From positions 8,556,001-8,620,000 of the forward strand of contig NZ_CP102509.1 in NCBI RefSeq assembly GCF_024611995.1: a stretch of DNA of 64,000 bases, given 5' to 3'. Below the pieces are notes generated by a model. The model did no database searches, was not told the origin of the DNA, and worked only from the letters and a program-made list of their open reading frames with translations. Of the stretch, positions 25,851 to 34,366 are shown one piece after another. Each line of letters begins with the position of its first letter. Positions within the stretch are counted from its first letter, which is position 1. The position numbers and the translations under genes were made by a program. This DNA is from Streptomyces sp. NBC_00162. GTDB lineage: Bacteria; Actinomycetota; Actinomycetes; Streptomycetales; Streptomycetaceae.

Positions 25851-26576
25851 TTGTACGGATACGGCAGCGCTCCGCGGCACCTGCTGAGCGAGGACCGCCA
25901 GGAGTACGAGCGGATCCTCGATGATGTGCTGCGCTCCGCACCAGAACGCCCGGAACTGGCGGGTGTCGGACAGTGGCTCTACCCCGAACTGCTTCGCCCC
26001 ATGGTGCTCAACGCCACCGCACTCATCACGGTGGCCGCCGCCAGCGAATACCAGCACTACGTGAAGATCCGCAACGAACTACGCCACCCGGCGCCGTCCA
26101 CCCCGTCGTCCTTCCACGAACCCGGCTCCACCGAGCCGGGCACGGGCACGATGGGGCTCGTCGCCAGCATGGGAGAAGCCTCCGAGACCACCGGCGCGGG
26201 CGTCGGCGCCGTTGCCGCGGTCCTGACACCTGTACTCACCGGCATGGCATCGGCAATCTTCCTGCTCGTCGGCTACCTGCTCAAGATGGTCGACCCCGAT
26301 CCGGGCATCGCCAAAACCATCGTCACCACCGGCTGGGTGTTCGGCGCCGTGACGGCGGCCGCGATCCTTGCCGCCGTCGTAGGCCTGCTGCTCACGGCTC
26401 TGCGTAACCCTCCCGCGCTGGACGCTGGCCCCTACGACGATCTCGATCTGACCAAGGAGGTCGCCCGGGCCAAAGACGCCTGGCACGACGCCCTGGTGGA
26501 GCGCGGCATCATGCCGTTCCTCCGGGACGCTCTTGCTCCGGACTCCACCAGCCCGGACTTTGGGGGACCGGAATGA
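25851..26576 (+). CDS. Hypothetical membrane protein
   Basis: 241 residues, best start TTG 25851 after AGGAGAAGAGG. The N-terminal ~80 residues are soluble and acidic (LLSEDRQEYERILDDVL). Two strong membrane segments follow at about 128-150 (VLTPVLTGMASAIFLLVGYL) and 163-190 (VFGAVTAAAILAAVVGLLL), then a charged tail (DLTKEVARAKDAWHDALVER). No family recognised. It may belong with the two membrane/helical genes upstream. A 27-bp Gly/Thr-rich linker precedes the membrane part. Confidence 0.6.
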   Translation: MYGYGSAPRHLLSEDRQEYERILDDVLRSAPERPELAGVGQWLYPELLRPMVLNATALITVAAASEYQHYVKIRNELRHPAPSTPSSFHEPGSTEPGTGTMGLVASMGEASETTGAGVGAVAAVLTPVLTGMASAIFLLVGYLLKMVDPDPGIAKTIVTTGWVFGAVTAAAILAAVVGLLLTALRNPPALDAGPYDDLDLTKEVARAKDAWHDALVERGIMPFLRDALAPDSTSPDFGGPE

Positions 26577-26731
26577 TGATCTTTGAGAGCGGCGATGCGT
26601 CGTACGGCGACAGCCGCCCGGTTACCTGTTTGTCCTGACTCTGTCCATCGCGTTCCGGGTGAATCGTCGAGCGTGTCCGTGCACCACACATGTTGCTCCC
26701 GCTATGATCGTCCCGATAGCTTCTGAGCTGC

Positions 26732-27142
26732 GTGAATTCGAACCGCACGCTCGTGGCGCCCCGGAGAATCGTCGGCGATTTCGACTGCTCCGGCGAGGAC
26801 ATCGAGCGGGATTGGGTGGAGCGCACGGGCTGCTGGAGCTCGGTGACCCGGGTGCTGCTCACCTACGAGCAGGTACGCGCGTACGGGCTCCCGGCGACCG
26901 AGGGCAAGAGCGGCGACCCGAGGTGGCCGGCCTTCGCCCGCCGCTACGGCTTCGACATCGAGCGCCCGGTCCAGTGGGAGGTGGAGGCATTGGAGCCGGC
27001 CGAACTCCAGCGCCTGGTCCTCGCCGCCGTCGACCCCTACATCGACCGCACCGTGCTCGCGCAGCAGATCGCCCGCGAGGAAGAGCAGCGCCGTGCCCTG
27101 GCCGACTTCCTCGGCGGCTGGGGCGCGGACGGCAGGAGGTAG
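26732..27142 (+). pseudogene. Toprim-type protein, C-terminal fragment
   Basis: 136 residues reading RRIVGDFDCSGEDIERDWV, VTRVLLTYEQVRAYGLPATE, GDPRWPAFARRYGF, QWEVEALEPAELQRLVLAAV. This is the C-terminal half of a Toprim (topoisomerase-VI/Spo11-like) protein family common in Streptomyces mobile elements: the DFDxSGEDI metal site is the Toprim DxD region. A stop lies just upstream in frame (26717), so the N-terminal half is missing. A matching N-terminal fragment lies at 31421-31507, in the wrong order, showing rearrangement. Confidence 0.55.
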
Positions 27143-27168
27143 TCCCGCCGTCTGCACGCGGGTGCCCT

Positions 27169-27276
27169 GCAACACAGGCGGTGCAACGCGGTCGAACGCA
27201 ACCGTGTGTTGCGGTCTTGACCTGGCGCAACGCGTGCAACGCGCTGTTGCGCGAGCGCGTTGCACCACCGTGTTGC
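27169..27276. repeat. Cluster of nine GCAAC/GTTGC pentamers
   Basis: GCAAC occurs at 27169, 27183, 27198, 27227 and 27236, and the complement GTTGC at 27208, 27246, 27259 and 27272, within 108 bases. Several sit in longer words (GTGCAACGCG, GCGTTGCACC, GTGTTGCACC) that pair as inverted repeats. It looks like a multi-copy protein-binding array (operator, partition or replication site). No gene is supported in 27143-27729. Confidence 0.5.
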
Positions 27277-27729
27277 ACCCCTTCCAGGACCCCTGCTACC
27301 CAGATACTGGAGCGCGGTCTGGTGACTGCTTGTGGCGTCCGTGTGCTGCTGTGTGTCGGCGGGAATGCCGGGTCGGCGAAACGGTTCACTACAGTGCCGC
27401 CCGCCGAGACGAACCCGCTCATGAGCACCCCCACTCCACGCACCGCAGTCGCGACCTGGGCCCCATCCCAGTCCGGACCGTGCGTGCGCTGGCTTGTTGA
27501 CTGCACTGACGGTGCTCACGCCCCGGCGCCGTGATTCGGGGTAGGGCGGCGGTCGGACCCTGACCGCCCGTTCTCGATGACGAGCGCCAACCTGCTCGCG
27601 CCAGGCGTTCGGGGCCCGGGAAGCGGATCGCCGCGTCGGAACGCCGAGGATCGATAGGGGGACGAACTGCGCCTGACTATGGGACAGTTCATGATGTCAT
27701 GCCACCGGCTGCCGGGGGAAGGGCGGAAT

Positions 27730-28044
27730 ATGGCGCACGAAGAGAAGGTCATGCTGACGGCTCGCGAGGTGAGCTACTTGTGGCCGGGCGTCCGTACTCA
27801 CTCGGTGCATGTGAATGCGCTGGCCCATGGGGTGCGGATGGGAACGGAGAGCTGGCTGACCACTACGGGGTACGCCCACAAGGAGTGGTATAACGCCGAC
27901 GACGTGCGCCGAGTGGCCCCGCAGGTAGCAGCCGAGCCACTCAAGGGGCCGTCCCAGGTTCCGTGCTGTCTGGTGCTGATCGTTCTGGCAGCGGCACCGC
28001 TCGTGTGGCTGGCGATACAGATAGAAAGCGCAGGCGGGTGGTGA
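27730..28044 (+). CDS. Hypothetical protein with HTH-like N-terminus and C-terminal membrane anchor
   Basis: 104 residues from ATG 27730, with GGGGGAAGGG 10 bases upstream. The N-terminal part resembles an excisionase/MerR-type helix-turn-helix (MLTAREVSYLWPGV, VHVNALAHGVRMGT, EWYNADDVRRVAPQ). A single C-terminal hydrophobic segment (CCLVLIVLAAAPLVWLAIQI) would tether it to the membrane. Family not recognised. Confidence 0.5.
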   Translation: MAHEEKVMLTAREVSYLWPGVRTHSVHVNALAHGVRMGTESWLTTTGYAHKEWYNADDVRRVAPQVAAEPLKGPSQVPCCLVLIVLAAAPLVWLAIQIESAGGW

Positions 28045-28153
28045 AGGTCAAGTGTGTGGCTGCGCGGCCGGCCAGCCGCGAGATGCTGGGGTGTCAATTG
28101 CATCATCTCTGGCTCGTTGGGCAGGGCGCTTCCGAGTCTCAAGGAGAGGCCGA

Positions 28154-28324
28154 TCAGATGCCTACACGCGTGGGTACGGCGTCCGCACGTCCGTAGCCGA
28201 GCACCTGGGTGAGGACTTGTCGGAACGTGATGAGGTCTTCGGCCGGCGCTTCGATGACGGCCTCGATCTCGCTGTCGGTGCAGAGAAGCCACCAGCCGTG
28301 TTGCAGGTACGGCCACGGGGCCAG
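28154..28324 (-). CDS. Possible small protein or fragment
   Basis: A minus-strand frame of about 56 residues with protein-like composition: PWPYLQHGWWLLCTDSEIEA, then VIEAPAEDLITFRQVLTQVL and GYGRADAVPTRVGI. No ATG or GTG is available and a stop precedes it closely, so it may be a fragment or have lost a base near its start. No family recognised. Confidence 0.3.
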   Translation of the reverse strand: MAPWPYLQHGWWLLCTDSEIEAVIEAPAEDLITFRQVLTQVLGYGRADAVPTRVGI

Positions 28325-28804
28325 CCCCTTGTGTCAGAGCTGTAAGGCCCTGAAGGCCGCTGTCTGAGTGCCTGCTTCTGATCCCCGGGCAGAGGCGTCT
28401 GGCTACCCTGAGAGCAGGGGCTCCCTGAGCCGTATTCGCGGCCGTCAACGGCGTCAACGCCGTGCTCGGTCAGGTTCACCGAGATCAACCTGACCTCTGG
28501 CCGCTCCATCAGCAGGCACCTCAAGAGATCCGTTCCCGGAACCGCCACACCCACCTCTTCCTCGACGCCCCCACAGACATCCAGAGCACGCGGGCGGCAG
28601 CCCGCAGTGAGCGCCGGATCGAGGCCGTCCCGGCCCCGCTGCGCCCCGCCGTGGACCAGCTCACCACCCTGGCCCCACCGCCCGGTGTGCCGGCGCCTCC
28701 ACCTGGACAGTGGTCGTAGCCGGCCCGGCTCCCGCCTCGGATACCGTGTTCCTCTACGGGGTGCCATAACGGATGTGACGCCCCCCACCGGAGGTAGTCA
28801 GCGT

Positions 28805-29194
28805 ATGAGTTCAAAGCGCAGCAAGAATCCAGCCCTGCCCGTACTTGACGACGCATTCCGACTCGCGTCGGTCAAGGACGCCGAAGAGTCCACCCGTGAC
28901 TTGGCCGCGCGGCTGGCCACCACCGAGCTGCGCCGCGTTTCCCACCCGGGCCGGGTCACCTGGGAGCCCACCGATCAGGCCGAGCCCGTACCGGTCCCGC
29001 CGACTGTGGTCGACGGTGACGGGGACCTGTGGCTGCGGGACCGGGGCACTGGCACCTGGACCATGCCCGAGTTCAACCCGAAGGAGTTCCCGGCCCGCTG
29101 TGGCGAGGTTCTGACGTGGAACCAGCTTGCCCGCGAGTTCGGCCCGCTGACCGCACTGGCCGACGACCGCCGCATCGGCGGCGGCCGGCGCTGA
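28805..29194 (+). CDS. Hypothetical 129-residue protein
   Basis: It starts at ATG 28805 with GGAGG about 11 bases upstream. Highly charged: VLDDAFRLASVKDAEESTRD, LAARLATTELRRVSHPGRV, then a Pro/Val linker and DGDGDLWLRDRGTGTWTMPE, which looks like a beta-hairpin substrate or ligand module. No recognised family, no signal peptide or membrane segment. It stands alone between gaps of about 480 and 130 bases. Confidence 0.55.
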   Translation: MSSKRSKNPALPVLDDAFRLASVKDAEESTRDLAARLATTELRRVSHPGRVTWEPTDQAEPVPVPPTVVDGDGDLWLRDRGTGTWTMPEFNPKEFPARCGEVLTWNQLAREFGPLTALADDRRIGGGRR

Positions 29195-29328
29195 CCGCGC
29201 AGCCTTCTGGGATGACCGCGCCCCTGAAGCGCCCGTTACGGGTAGCTGGGAGCTCCAGCTCACCGCCGAGCTCGACGATGGCGGCGAGCAGGTGAGCGTG
29301 GTGGTGGCGTGCGACGACCTCGAGCAGC

Positions 29329-30138
29329 GTGGAGCGGGCCTGGCGCCACCCGATGTCCTCGGTGCGGCCGGCGTCGGTGGACCAGCCGGGTAGCGGTCGC
29401 CCTTTCGAGTGCGTCGTCGACCTGAAGGCTCCCGAACTGGAGCCGGGCAGCCTAGTGGACCGCGCCGGGCTGGCGAAGATCGCGAACATCCCCGAGGACG
29501 ACCTCCCGGACCCGAAATTCGAAGACCACAAGATGCCCGAACCGCAGGCCCACGGCGCAGGCGGACCGCTGTGGTCGCGGCCCGTGGCCGGGGACTGGGC
29601 TGAACAACATCACCGCGCCCAGGGCCCCGGCGCACTCCTCTCCGCCACCACCTCTTTCGGCACCCCGCAGCCCCAGGGGCTCGTCGCCGACCACAACCGC
29701 CTCACCAAGGTCATCCAGGGGGACGGGAAGCAGACCGAGGAGGCGGCCAAGACCCTTGCCTGGTGGCCCGCGGTCTCCCTCACGGTGGGAACCGAAAGCC
29801 TTGTCCCCATGTCGGCGCTGCGCACGACGCTCATCGAGGCAGTGCTCTCCCATCTGGCCACAGGCGTCCAGAAGAGGAGGAGCGGAATGTGGCTCGGCAC
29901 CCTCCGCCGCGACGTGGTCCAGATCTTCGACTGGTACGTCCAGCGAAAGCCGGACCACACCGCGAACCTCCTGAGCGAGATCTGCCTGGACGCTCACACA
30001 CGGCTGAACGTGGACCCGGAGACGGTCGGGAAAATCATCCGCCGATCCCTCCACCTCGACAGCAAGCTGGGCGAGAAGACCATCGACGCGCTCCTCGACA
30101 TGGCCCTGCCGCCGTCTGCGAAACCCTCCGAGAGCTAG
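29329..30138 (+). CDS. Hypothetical protein with possible DNA-binding segment
   Basis: 269 residues in a good Streptomyces frame. Residues 40-95 (VDRAGLAKIANIPEDDLPDP ... GGPLWSRPVAGDWAEQHH) recall the helix-turn-helix/wing seen in DNA-binding adaptor proteins that read AxIAxxxxxxxxxLPxP...GxPxWxxxxVxxW. The C-terminal ~120 residues are helical (LIEAVLSHLATGVQKRRSG, DVVQIFDWYVQRKPDHTANL). I cannot assign a family; regulator is an inference. The start is uncertain (MERAW or the next MSS). Confidence 0.5.
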   Translation: MERAWRHPMSSVRPASVDQPGSGRPFECVVDLKAPELEPGSLVDRAGLAKIANIPEDDLPDPKFEDHKMPEPQAHGAGGPLWSRPVAGDWAEQHHRAQGPGALLSATTSFGTPQPQGLVADHNRLTKVIQGDGKQTEEAAKTLAWWPAVSLTVGTESLVPMSALRTTLIEAVLSHLATGVQKRRSGMWLGTLRRDVVQIFDWYVQRKPDHTANLLSEICLDAHTRLNVDPETVGKIIRRSLHLDSKLGEKTIDALLDMALPPSAKPSES

Positions 30139-30223
30139 CCAGGAGAGACACCCGCCAGCTGCGCCGACCCTGGTGCAGCGGATGACCCTGATGCTGAAGC
30201 TGGCGTCCGGGCAAGCCTGGGTG

Positions 30224-30259
30224 CCTGGGCAAGCCACCTGTGCGGGCGGCTTGCCCAGG
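30224..30259. terminator. Bidirectional terminator hairpin
   Basis: A perfect 12-bp stem CCTGGGCAAGCC / GGCTTGCCCAGG with a 12-base loop sits between convergent genes (plus-strand gene ending 30138, minus-strand gene ending 30273). Confidence 0.65.
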
Positions 30260-30272
30260 GCCGGCGGCCCGG

Positions 30273-30481
30273 CTACGCCATCGCGGCGGCTACGGTCTCC
30301 AGGACGGCGCGCTGCTGCGGGTCGACGGGGACTTCGGCCTGGCGCAGCGCGCGGAGGGTGCTGCCGTCGGCGCACAGCCTGCACAGCCCGACGACGGGGA
30401 ACGGGGTGGCGCCGATGAGGGTGTGCGAGGAAGAGCTGCTGTAGACGGGCCGGTAGCAGCCGGGACACGGCAGGCAGTCAT
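30273..30481 (-). CDS. Small zinc-ribbon-like protein (frameshift after start)
   Basis: From ATG 30481 the sequence MTAC continues, once one G is restored at the GG 30469-30470 on the plus strand (a C on the coding strand), as PCPGCYRPVYSSSSSHTLIG, PVVGLCRLCADGSTLRALRQ and ends VLETVAAAMA, about 69 residues. The two CxxC pairs form a likely zinc-binding ribbon. Without the extra base the ATG frame is meaningless, so this is another probable single-base loss. Function unknown. Confidence 0.45.
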
Positions 30482-30513
30482 CGACTCCGCGAGGTCGTGC
30501 TGCGCGGGGGGCT

Positions 30514-30741
30514 TTACTGGAAGGTGCTGTTGTTCTTGTGTCCGTCGGCGCGGGTGTTGGCGTTCCTGACTTCGCTGGTGGTCGGGTCGCTGTTGATGTT
30601 CGTGGTCAGCGCCGAGATGTGGTCGATGATGTCGAGGTTGTTGGCGCTGCCATCAGTGATGTCCGCGTGTGCGGGTACGGCGGCGAGAATGGCCGCGCCG
30701 AGGGTGAGAACGGCGGTGGTGAGGGTGTGTCGCTTCGTCAT
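30514..30741 (-). CDS. Small secreted protein
   Basis: 75 residues with a clean Sec signal peptide: basic start MTKRH, hydrophobic core TLTTAVLTLGAAILAAV and cleavage after PAHA. The mature ~49 residues are polar and Asn/Thr/Asp-rich (DITDGSANNLDIIDHISALT). No cysteine, so not a lantibiotic-like disulfide peptide; family not recognised. It is 32 bases upstream of the zinc-ribbon gene and may share its transcript. Confidence 0.6.
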   Translation of the reverse strand: MTKRHTLTTAVLTLGAAILAAVPAHADITDGSANNLDIIDHISALTTNINSDPTTSEVRNANTRADGHKNNSTFQ

Positions 30742-30774
30742 GGGCTGATCAACGGGTGCCGTGGCCGAAGGTCA

Positions 30775-31020
30775 CTAAAGAGCTGAGCCCGTCTCGTTCA
30801 GGCCCTGGCCGTCGTCGTCGTTGCGCAGGCGCAGCTGCCACGAAGCCGGGGCCCCGTCGATCTCGGCAGGGGAGGAGGTGATCAGGATGCCGTTGCCGGA
30901 CCGGCGGACGTCCAGGTGCAGCATCCCCAGGACGGAGTGGAACGCGGTGCCGAACCACTCCGTCGGCTGCCCGCCCTCACCGCGCGGCGCGCGCGGCTTG
31001 TGCAGCTTGTGTCGTCCCAT
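30775..31020 (-). CDS. Hypothetical 81-residue protein
   Basis: From ATG 31020: GRHKLHKPRAPRGEGG basic start, then WFGTAFHSVLGMLHLDVRR and DGAPASWQLRLRNDDDGQGL. No membrane segment or known motif. It lies just upstream of the small secreted protein gene on the same strand. The more distal start at 31140 is less likely. Confidence 0.5.
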   Translation of the reverse strand: MGRHKLHKPRAPRGEGGQPTEWFGTAFHSVLGMLHLDVRRSGNGILITSSPAEIDGAPASWQLRLRNDDDGQGLNETGSAL

Positions 31021-31420
31021 GCTCTGCCTCGCAGACGTGATCCGTGCACGGGCCGATCGGTCCGCTGAACCCACAACCGCTCCCCGGCGGCGCAGGCACG
31101 CCACAGGCCCGGCCTCCACCCGTTCAGCGCACCTGGGCAAGCCTCCCCGGAACGGGTGGCCGGCGGCCGCACCCCGGCCCGCAGGAAGGTTGCACCGGAA
31201 GGGGGCTGGACAGTTGCCTGCAGGGGTGCACTAGGCGGGGGACCGCAGGTGTGACCGGAGGTGGGACCCCCCGAAGCTGGTGATCTTCCATTCGTGCAGG
31301 TCAGAGGCCATGGGCAAGCCCCCTTCGGAAAACGACACCTCTTACCTCGCGATAGCCGAGGGGAGAGGTCTATCTGTATCCCGGGGGCCGGCGGTCGCGC
31401 GGAGGGGTACATGTACCGGT

Positions 31421-31507
31421 ATGGCTCGTGAACGGATCCGGTGGCCCCTCGTCGTGGAACGGGCCCGGCAGATCGTGGACGGGTACGCGCCACTCAAGGT
31501 GACCTTG
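31421..31507 (+). pseudogene. Toprim-family protein, N-terminal fragment
   Basis: ATG 31421 begins MARERIRWPLVVERARQIVD and continues to VTLRQ before the similarity ends. This is the conserved opening of the same Toprim-containing protein family whose C-terminal half is at 26732-27142. It runs straight into the 3' side of the ECF41 sigma gene. Only ~29 codons survive. The assignment rests on recalled family similarity. Confidence 0.4.
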
Positions 31508-31539
31508 AGGCAGGCCGGAGACCTGGTCGGCCGATCCGG

Positions 31540-32502
31540 TCACCATGCGGCAATGACCGGAGCGTCGGGTTCGTGCTGCCGCCAAGCCTCGTTGAGGCGC
31601 GCGAGCCTGCCCGCTGCGGCGATGCCGCGCAGGGACGCGACCTTCCCGTCATGGACTTCGAACGCCACGGCGCCCACGACCCGGTGGTCGATCACGGCGA
31701 GGACGGCCGGGGAGCCGTTGACCAGCGCGAAATGGAACGTGGGGGAGCCGCCTGCCAGCCGCCGCTTCGCAGGCGTCGGCTTGAAGCCGGCCCGCACGTG
31801 GGAGGCAACCTGTTCGGGCGTCGTGTACCGCAACAGCCGTTTGGCCAGCCCGTTGCCGTCCGAGAGTGCCATCACATCGTCGGTGAGCAGCGCCACCAGC
31901 CGTTCGGTGCGCCCCGACGCGGCCGCGACAAGGAACTCCTCGACGACCCGGCGCGCGGACGCAGGGTCGACCTCGCCGCCTCGGCGGCGCTCGGCGGCAA
32001 TCCGGGTCCGGGCTCGGTGGACATGCTGTTGGCTCGCGGACTCGGTGATGTCGAGGATCTGGGCCATCTCGGCGTGGCTGTACGAGAATGCCTCGCGCAG
32101 GACGTAGACGGCTCGCTCGACCGGCGAGAGGCGTTCCATCAGGGTCAGTACGGCCAGGGAAACCGATTCCCGCTGCTCAATGGTGTCGGCCGGGCCGAGC
32201 ATCGGGTCGCCCTCCAGGAGCGGTTCGGGCAGCCAAGCGCCGACCGCTCGCTCGTGGCGCACCTGTGCCGAGCGGAGCCGGTCGAGGCACAGGTTGGTGA
32301 CGACCTTGGTCAGCCACGCTTCCGGGACCTCGATCTGCTGCCGATCGGCGGCTTGCCAGCGCAGGAACGCGTCCTGAACGGCGTCCTCGGCGTCGGAGGC
32401 AGAGCCGAGCAGACGGTACGCGAGCGAGGCCAGCCTGTTTCGGCTGGCCTCGAACCGACTGGTGTCGAAGCGATCACTGACGGTGCTGCCCATGTGGATC
32501 AC
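31540..32502 (-). CDS. ECF41-type RNA polymerase sigma factor
   Basis: 320 residues (the first Met codons at 32502 or 32493 are both usable). Region 2 reads ASLAYRLLGSASDAEDAVQD and AFLRWQAADRQQIEVPEAWL. Region 4 reads MERLSPVERAVYVLREAFSY SHAEMAQILD. The C-terminal ~110 residues are the SnoaL-like extension (VEEFLVAAASGRTERLVAL, DHRVVGAVAFEVHDGKV) that regulates ECF41 sigma factors instead of an anti-sigma factor. ECF41 genes sit next to an oxidoreductase or decarboxylase partner, as here: an FAD oxidoreductase ends 9 bases upstream on the same strand. Confidence 0.88.
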   Translation of the reverse strand: MIHMGSTVSDRFDTSRFEASRNRLASLAYRLLGSASDAEDAVQDAFLRWQAADRQQIEVPEAWLTKVVTNLCLDRLRSAQVRHERAVGAWLPEPLLEGDPMLGPADTIEQRESVSLAVLTLMERLSPVERAVYVLREAFSYSHAEMAQILDITESASQQHVHRARTRIAAERRRGGEVDPASARRVVEEFLVAAASGRTERLVALLTDDVMALSDGNGLAKRLLRYTTPEQVASHVRAGFKPTPAKRRLAGGSPTFHFALVNGSPAVLAVIDHRVVGAVAFEVHDGKVASLRGIAAAGRLARLNEAWRQHEPDAPVIAAW

Positions 32503-32511
32503 CCTAGGCGG

Positions 32512-33738
32512 CTACGCGACCGCCTTGTCGGCGGGGGCGTCCTGCGCGTACGGGAGCGCCTTCGCGGCGGACGCGTCCGGCGCGGCGGCCAGGTGGCGCT
32601 TGCGCTTGGGCACGCAGAAGGTCGGGTGCGAGTTGGTCCACATCGACATCTTGAGGATGCCCGCCTTGATCCGTGCGGCCTTCCGGCCGCCCATGTACTT
32701 CGGCCTTGCGTGCGCTTCGTGGTCGACCATCTGCAGGATCCCGTCCTGCCGCCCGAGGCTGATGTGGTTGCCCAGGTAGTCCAGCTTGACGTGTCCGATC
32801 TTGCTGCCGGTCAGGCGCCCCACGATGGCCTTCATGGCCTGCCTGCCGGTGTAGCCGGCCGTGGCGCAGGACATCGGCAGCGGTCGGCCGTTGTCGCCGA
32901 TGGCGTAGACGCTGTCGCCAGCGGCGTAGACGTTCGGGTGCGAGAGCGAGCGCATGGTGCGGTCGACGACGATCCGGCCGTTCTCGGTGACCTCCAAGCC
33001 GGCAGCGGCGGCAATCGGGCTGACCGCGAACCCGGCGGTCCACACGGTTGCGTCGGACGCTACGGCGGTGCCGTCGGCGCACAGGACTCGTGTCGCTTCG
33101 ACGGCTTCGACGCTGGTGTGTTCCATGACGGTGATGCCCAGCCGGTCGCAGGCCCGGCGCAGGTGGCCGCGGGCTGCGGCGGAGAGCTGGGCGCCGAGCT
33201 CGCCGCGGGCGACCAGCGTCACCGACAGGCCGGGCCGGGATTCGGCGATCTCGGTGGCGGTCTCGATACCGGTCAGCCCGTCGCCGACGACCAGCACGTT
33301 CCCGCCTTCCCGCAGGCTGTCCAGGCGCTCGCGCAGGCGCAGCGCCGAGGGCCGGGCGGCGACGTCGAAGGCGTGCTCAGCCACACCTGGGACGCTCCGG
33401 TCGTCGCCGTGGCTGCCGAGCGCGTAGAGAAGCGTGTCGTAGCCGAGTTCGTCACCGCCGTTGGCGCCAGCCACAATGACGACCTGGCGCTCGGGGTCGA
33501 CGGCGGTGACGCGGGCCAGGTGCAGCCGTATCCCCGTGTCCGCGAAAATGTCGGCGAGCTTCTGGGTTTCGATCTCCTGGCCGGCGGCGACCTGGTGGAG
33601 CCGCAGCCGCTCGAGAAAGTCCGGCACGGCGTTGACCACGGTGATCTCGGTGTCCGCCGGGGACAGCCGACGGGCTAGGTTCCCGGCCACGTAGGTCCCG
33701 GCATAGCCGGCGCCGAGGACGACGATGCGGTGCTTCAT
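32512..33738 (-). CDS. FAD/NAD(P)-dependent oxidoreductase (NDH-2-like)
   Basis: 408 residues from ATG 33738. It has the two dinucleotide-binding folds of the pyridine nucleotide-disulfide oxidoreductase family: FAD loop VVLGAGYAGTYVAGNL at the N-terminus, NAD(P) loop NVLVVGDGLTGIETATE near 150, and the second FAD motif HPNVYAAGDSVYAIGD near 270. It lacks a CxxC redox pair, consistent with type-II NADH dehydrogenase-like enzymes. It precedes the ECF41 sigma gene in one operon and is the expected COE-class partner. The 5' region holds a candidate promoter and operator. Confidence 0.85.
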   Translation of the reverse strand: MKHRIVVLGAGYAGTYVAGNLARRLSPADTEITVVNAVPDFLERLRLHQVAAGQEIETQKLADIFADTGIRLHLARVTAVDPERQVVIVAGANGGDELGYDTLLYALGSHGDDRSVPGVAEHAFDVAARPSALRLRERLDSLREGGNVLVVGDGLTGIETATEIAESRPGLSVTLVARGELGAQLSAAARGHLRRACDRLGITVMEHTSVEAVEATRVLCADGTAVASDATVWTAGFAVSPIAAAAGLEVTENGRIVVDRTMRSLSHPNVYAAGDSVYAIGDNGRPLPMSCATAGYTGRQAMKAIVGRLTGSKIGHVKLDYLGNHISLGRQDGILQMVDHEAHARPKYMGGRKAARIKAGILKMSMWTNSHPTFCVPKRKRHLAAAPDASAAKALPYAQDAPADKAVA

Positions 33739-33834
33739 GTGATGCTCCTGTCGGTTCGCTCCGCTGGGCTCTCGGTGACTTGAGCGGGACAGCGCCCCGA
33801 TTCCTGACAGGAAGCACATGTGACGTGGGTCACA
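33739..33834 (-). promoter_or_regulatory. ECF41-like promoter and TGTGA-N6-TCACA operator
   Basis: Upstream of the oxidoreductase the minus strand reads TGTCAGGAATCGGGGCGC then TGTCCCGCTC, resembling ECF41 promoters (a -35 TGTCA box and a downstream C/G-rich -10), so the operon may be autoregulated. About 25 bases further upstream is the palindrome TGTGACGTGGGTCACA (33819-33834), a CRP/FNR- or Rex-type operator. A Rex site would fit an NADH-linked enzyme. Confidence 0.45.
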
Positions 33835-33883
33835 GGTCGGTAAAGGTGTCGGTGTCGCCCTGTGATGGCGGCCGGTGTGCTGG

Positions 33884-34249
33884 TCAGGCCCTACGTGCGG
33901 TCACCGCGCGACGCACCGCGTAGGCAGCGGCGCCGGCGGCCAGCACCACGGCGCCGGAAAGCACCGACGAGGCCGGCAGGGCGAACGCGAGGACGAGGCA
34001 GCCGGCAAGCCCGACGACGGGGATGATCCGCGCCGGTCGGCCCTCGTCCGGGGCGAGCGTCCAGGCGGAGGCGTTGGCGATGGCGTAGTAGGCGAGCACC
34101 CCGAAGCCGCGCCGCAGCAACGGTGCGTGACCCGAACGGACCGCGTCCGGTGCATGCCGCCGCCGCAGACCATCGTGAACTGCGAAACCCCAGCTCAGCG
34201 TGTTCGCCCCCGCCCCGTAGGCAGGACCGGCCGGGCCGAGGGCCGCCAC
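33884..34249 (-). pseudogene. APC-family permease, C-terminal remnant
   Basis: The last ~75 residues match the end of amino-acid/polyamine (APC) permeases: FGVLAYYAIANASAWTLAPD, RIIPVVGLAGCLVLAFALP, VLSGAVVLAAGAAAYAVRR, with two membrane segments. The first ~40 residues of the frame are unrelated, so the 10 or so upstream membrane helices are missing. The gene is a truncated relic. Confidence 0.55.
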
Positions 34250-34272
34250 CCCTTGAGGGGTGGCGGCCCTTT
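34240..34272. terminator. Terminator hairpin
   Basis: A perfect 13-bp stem GGGCCGCCACCCC / GGGGTGGCGGCCC with loop TTGA, followed by TTT. It lies about 95 bases downstream of the IclR-type regulator stop (minus strand) and probably ends that operon. Confidence 0.75.
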
Positions 34273-34366
34273 GGTCTGTCTTGGGTGAGGTGGCGGCGGC
34301 AGGCCGCCCGGTCCCTGCTGCCCAGGCGGCATACGGGTGTCTTTTGACCTGCCTCTGGCTTGTCGG

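Noticed and set aside
31441..33678. 745-residue plus-strand frame
   Set aside because: Antisense shadow of the ECF41 sigma and oxidoreductase genes; Val/Gly/Arg-rich with no motifs.
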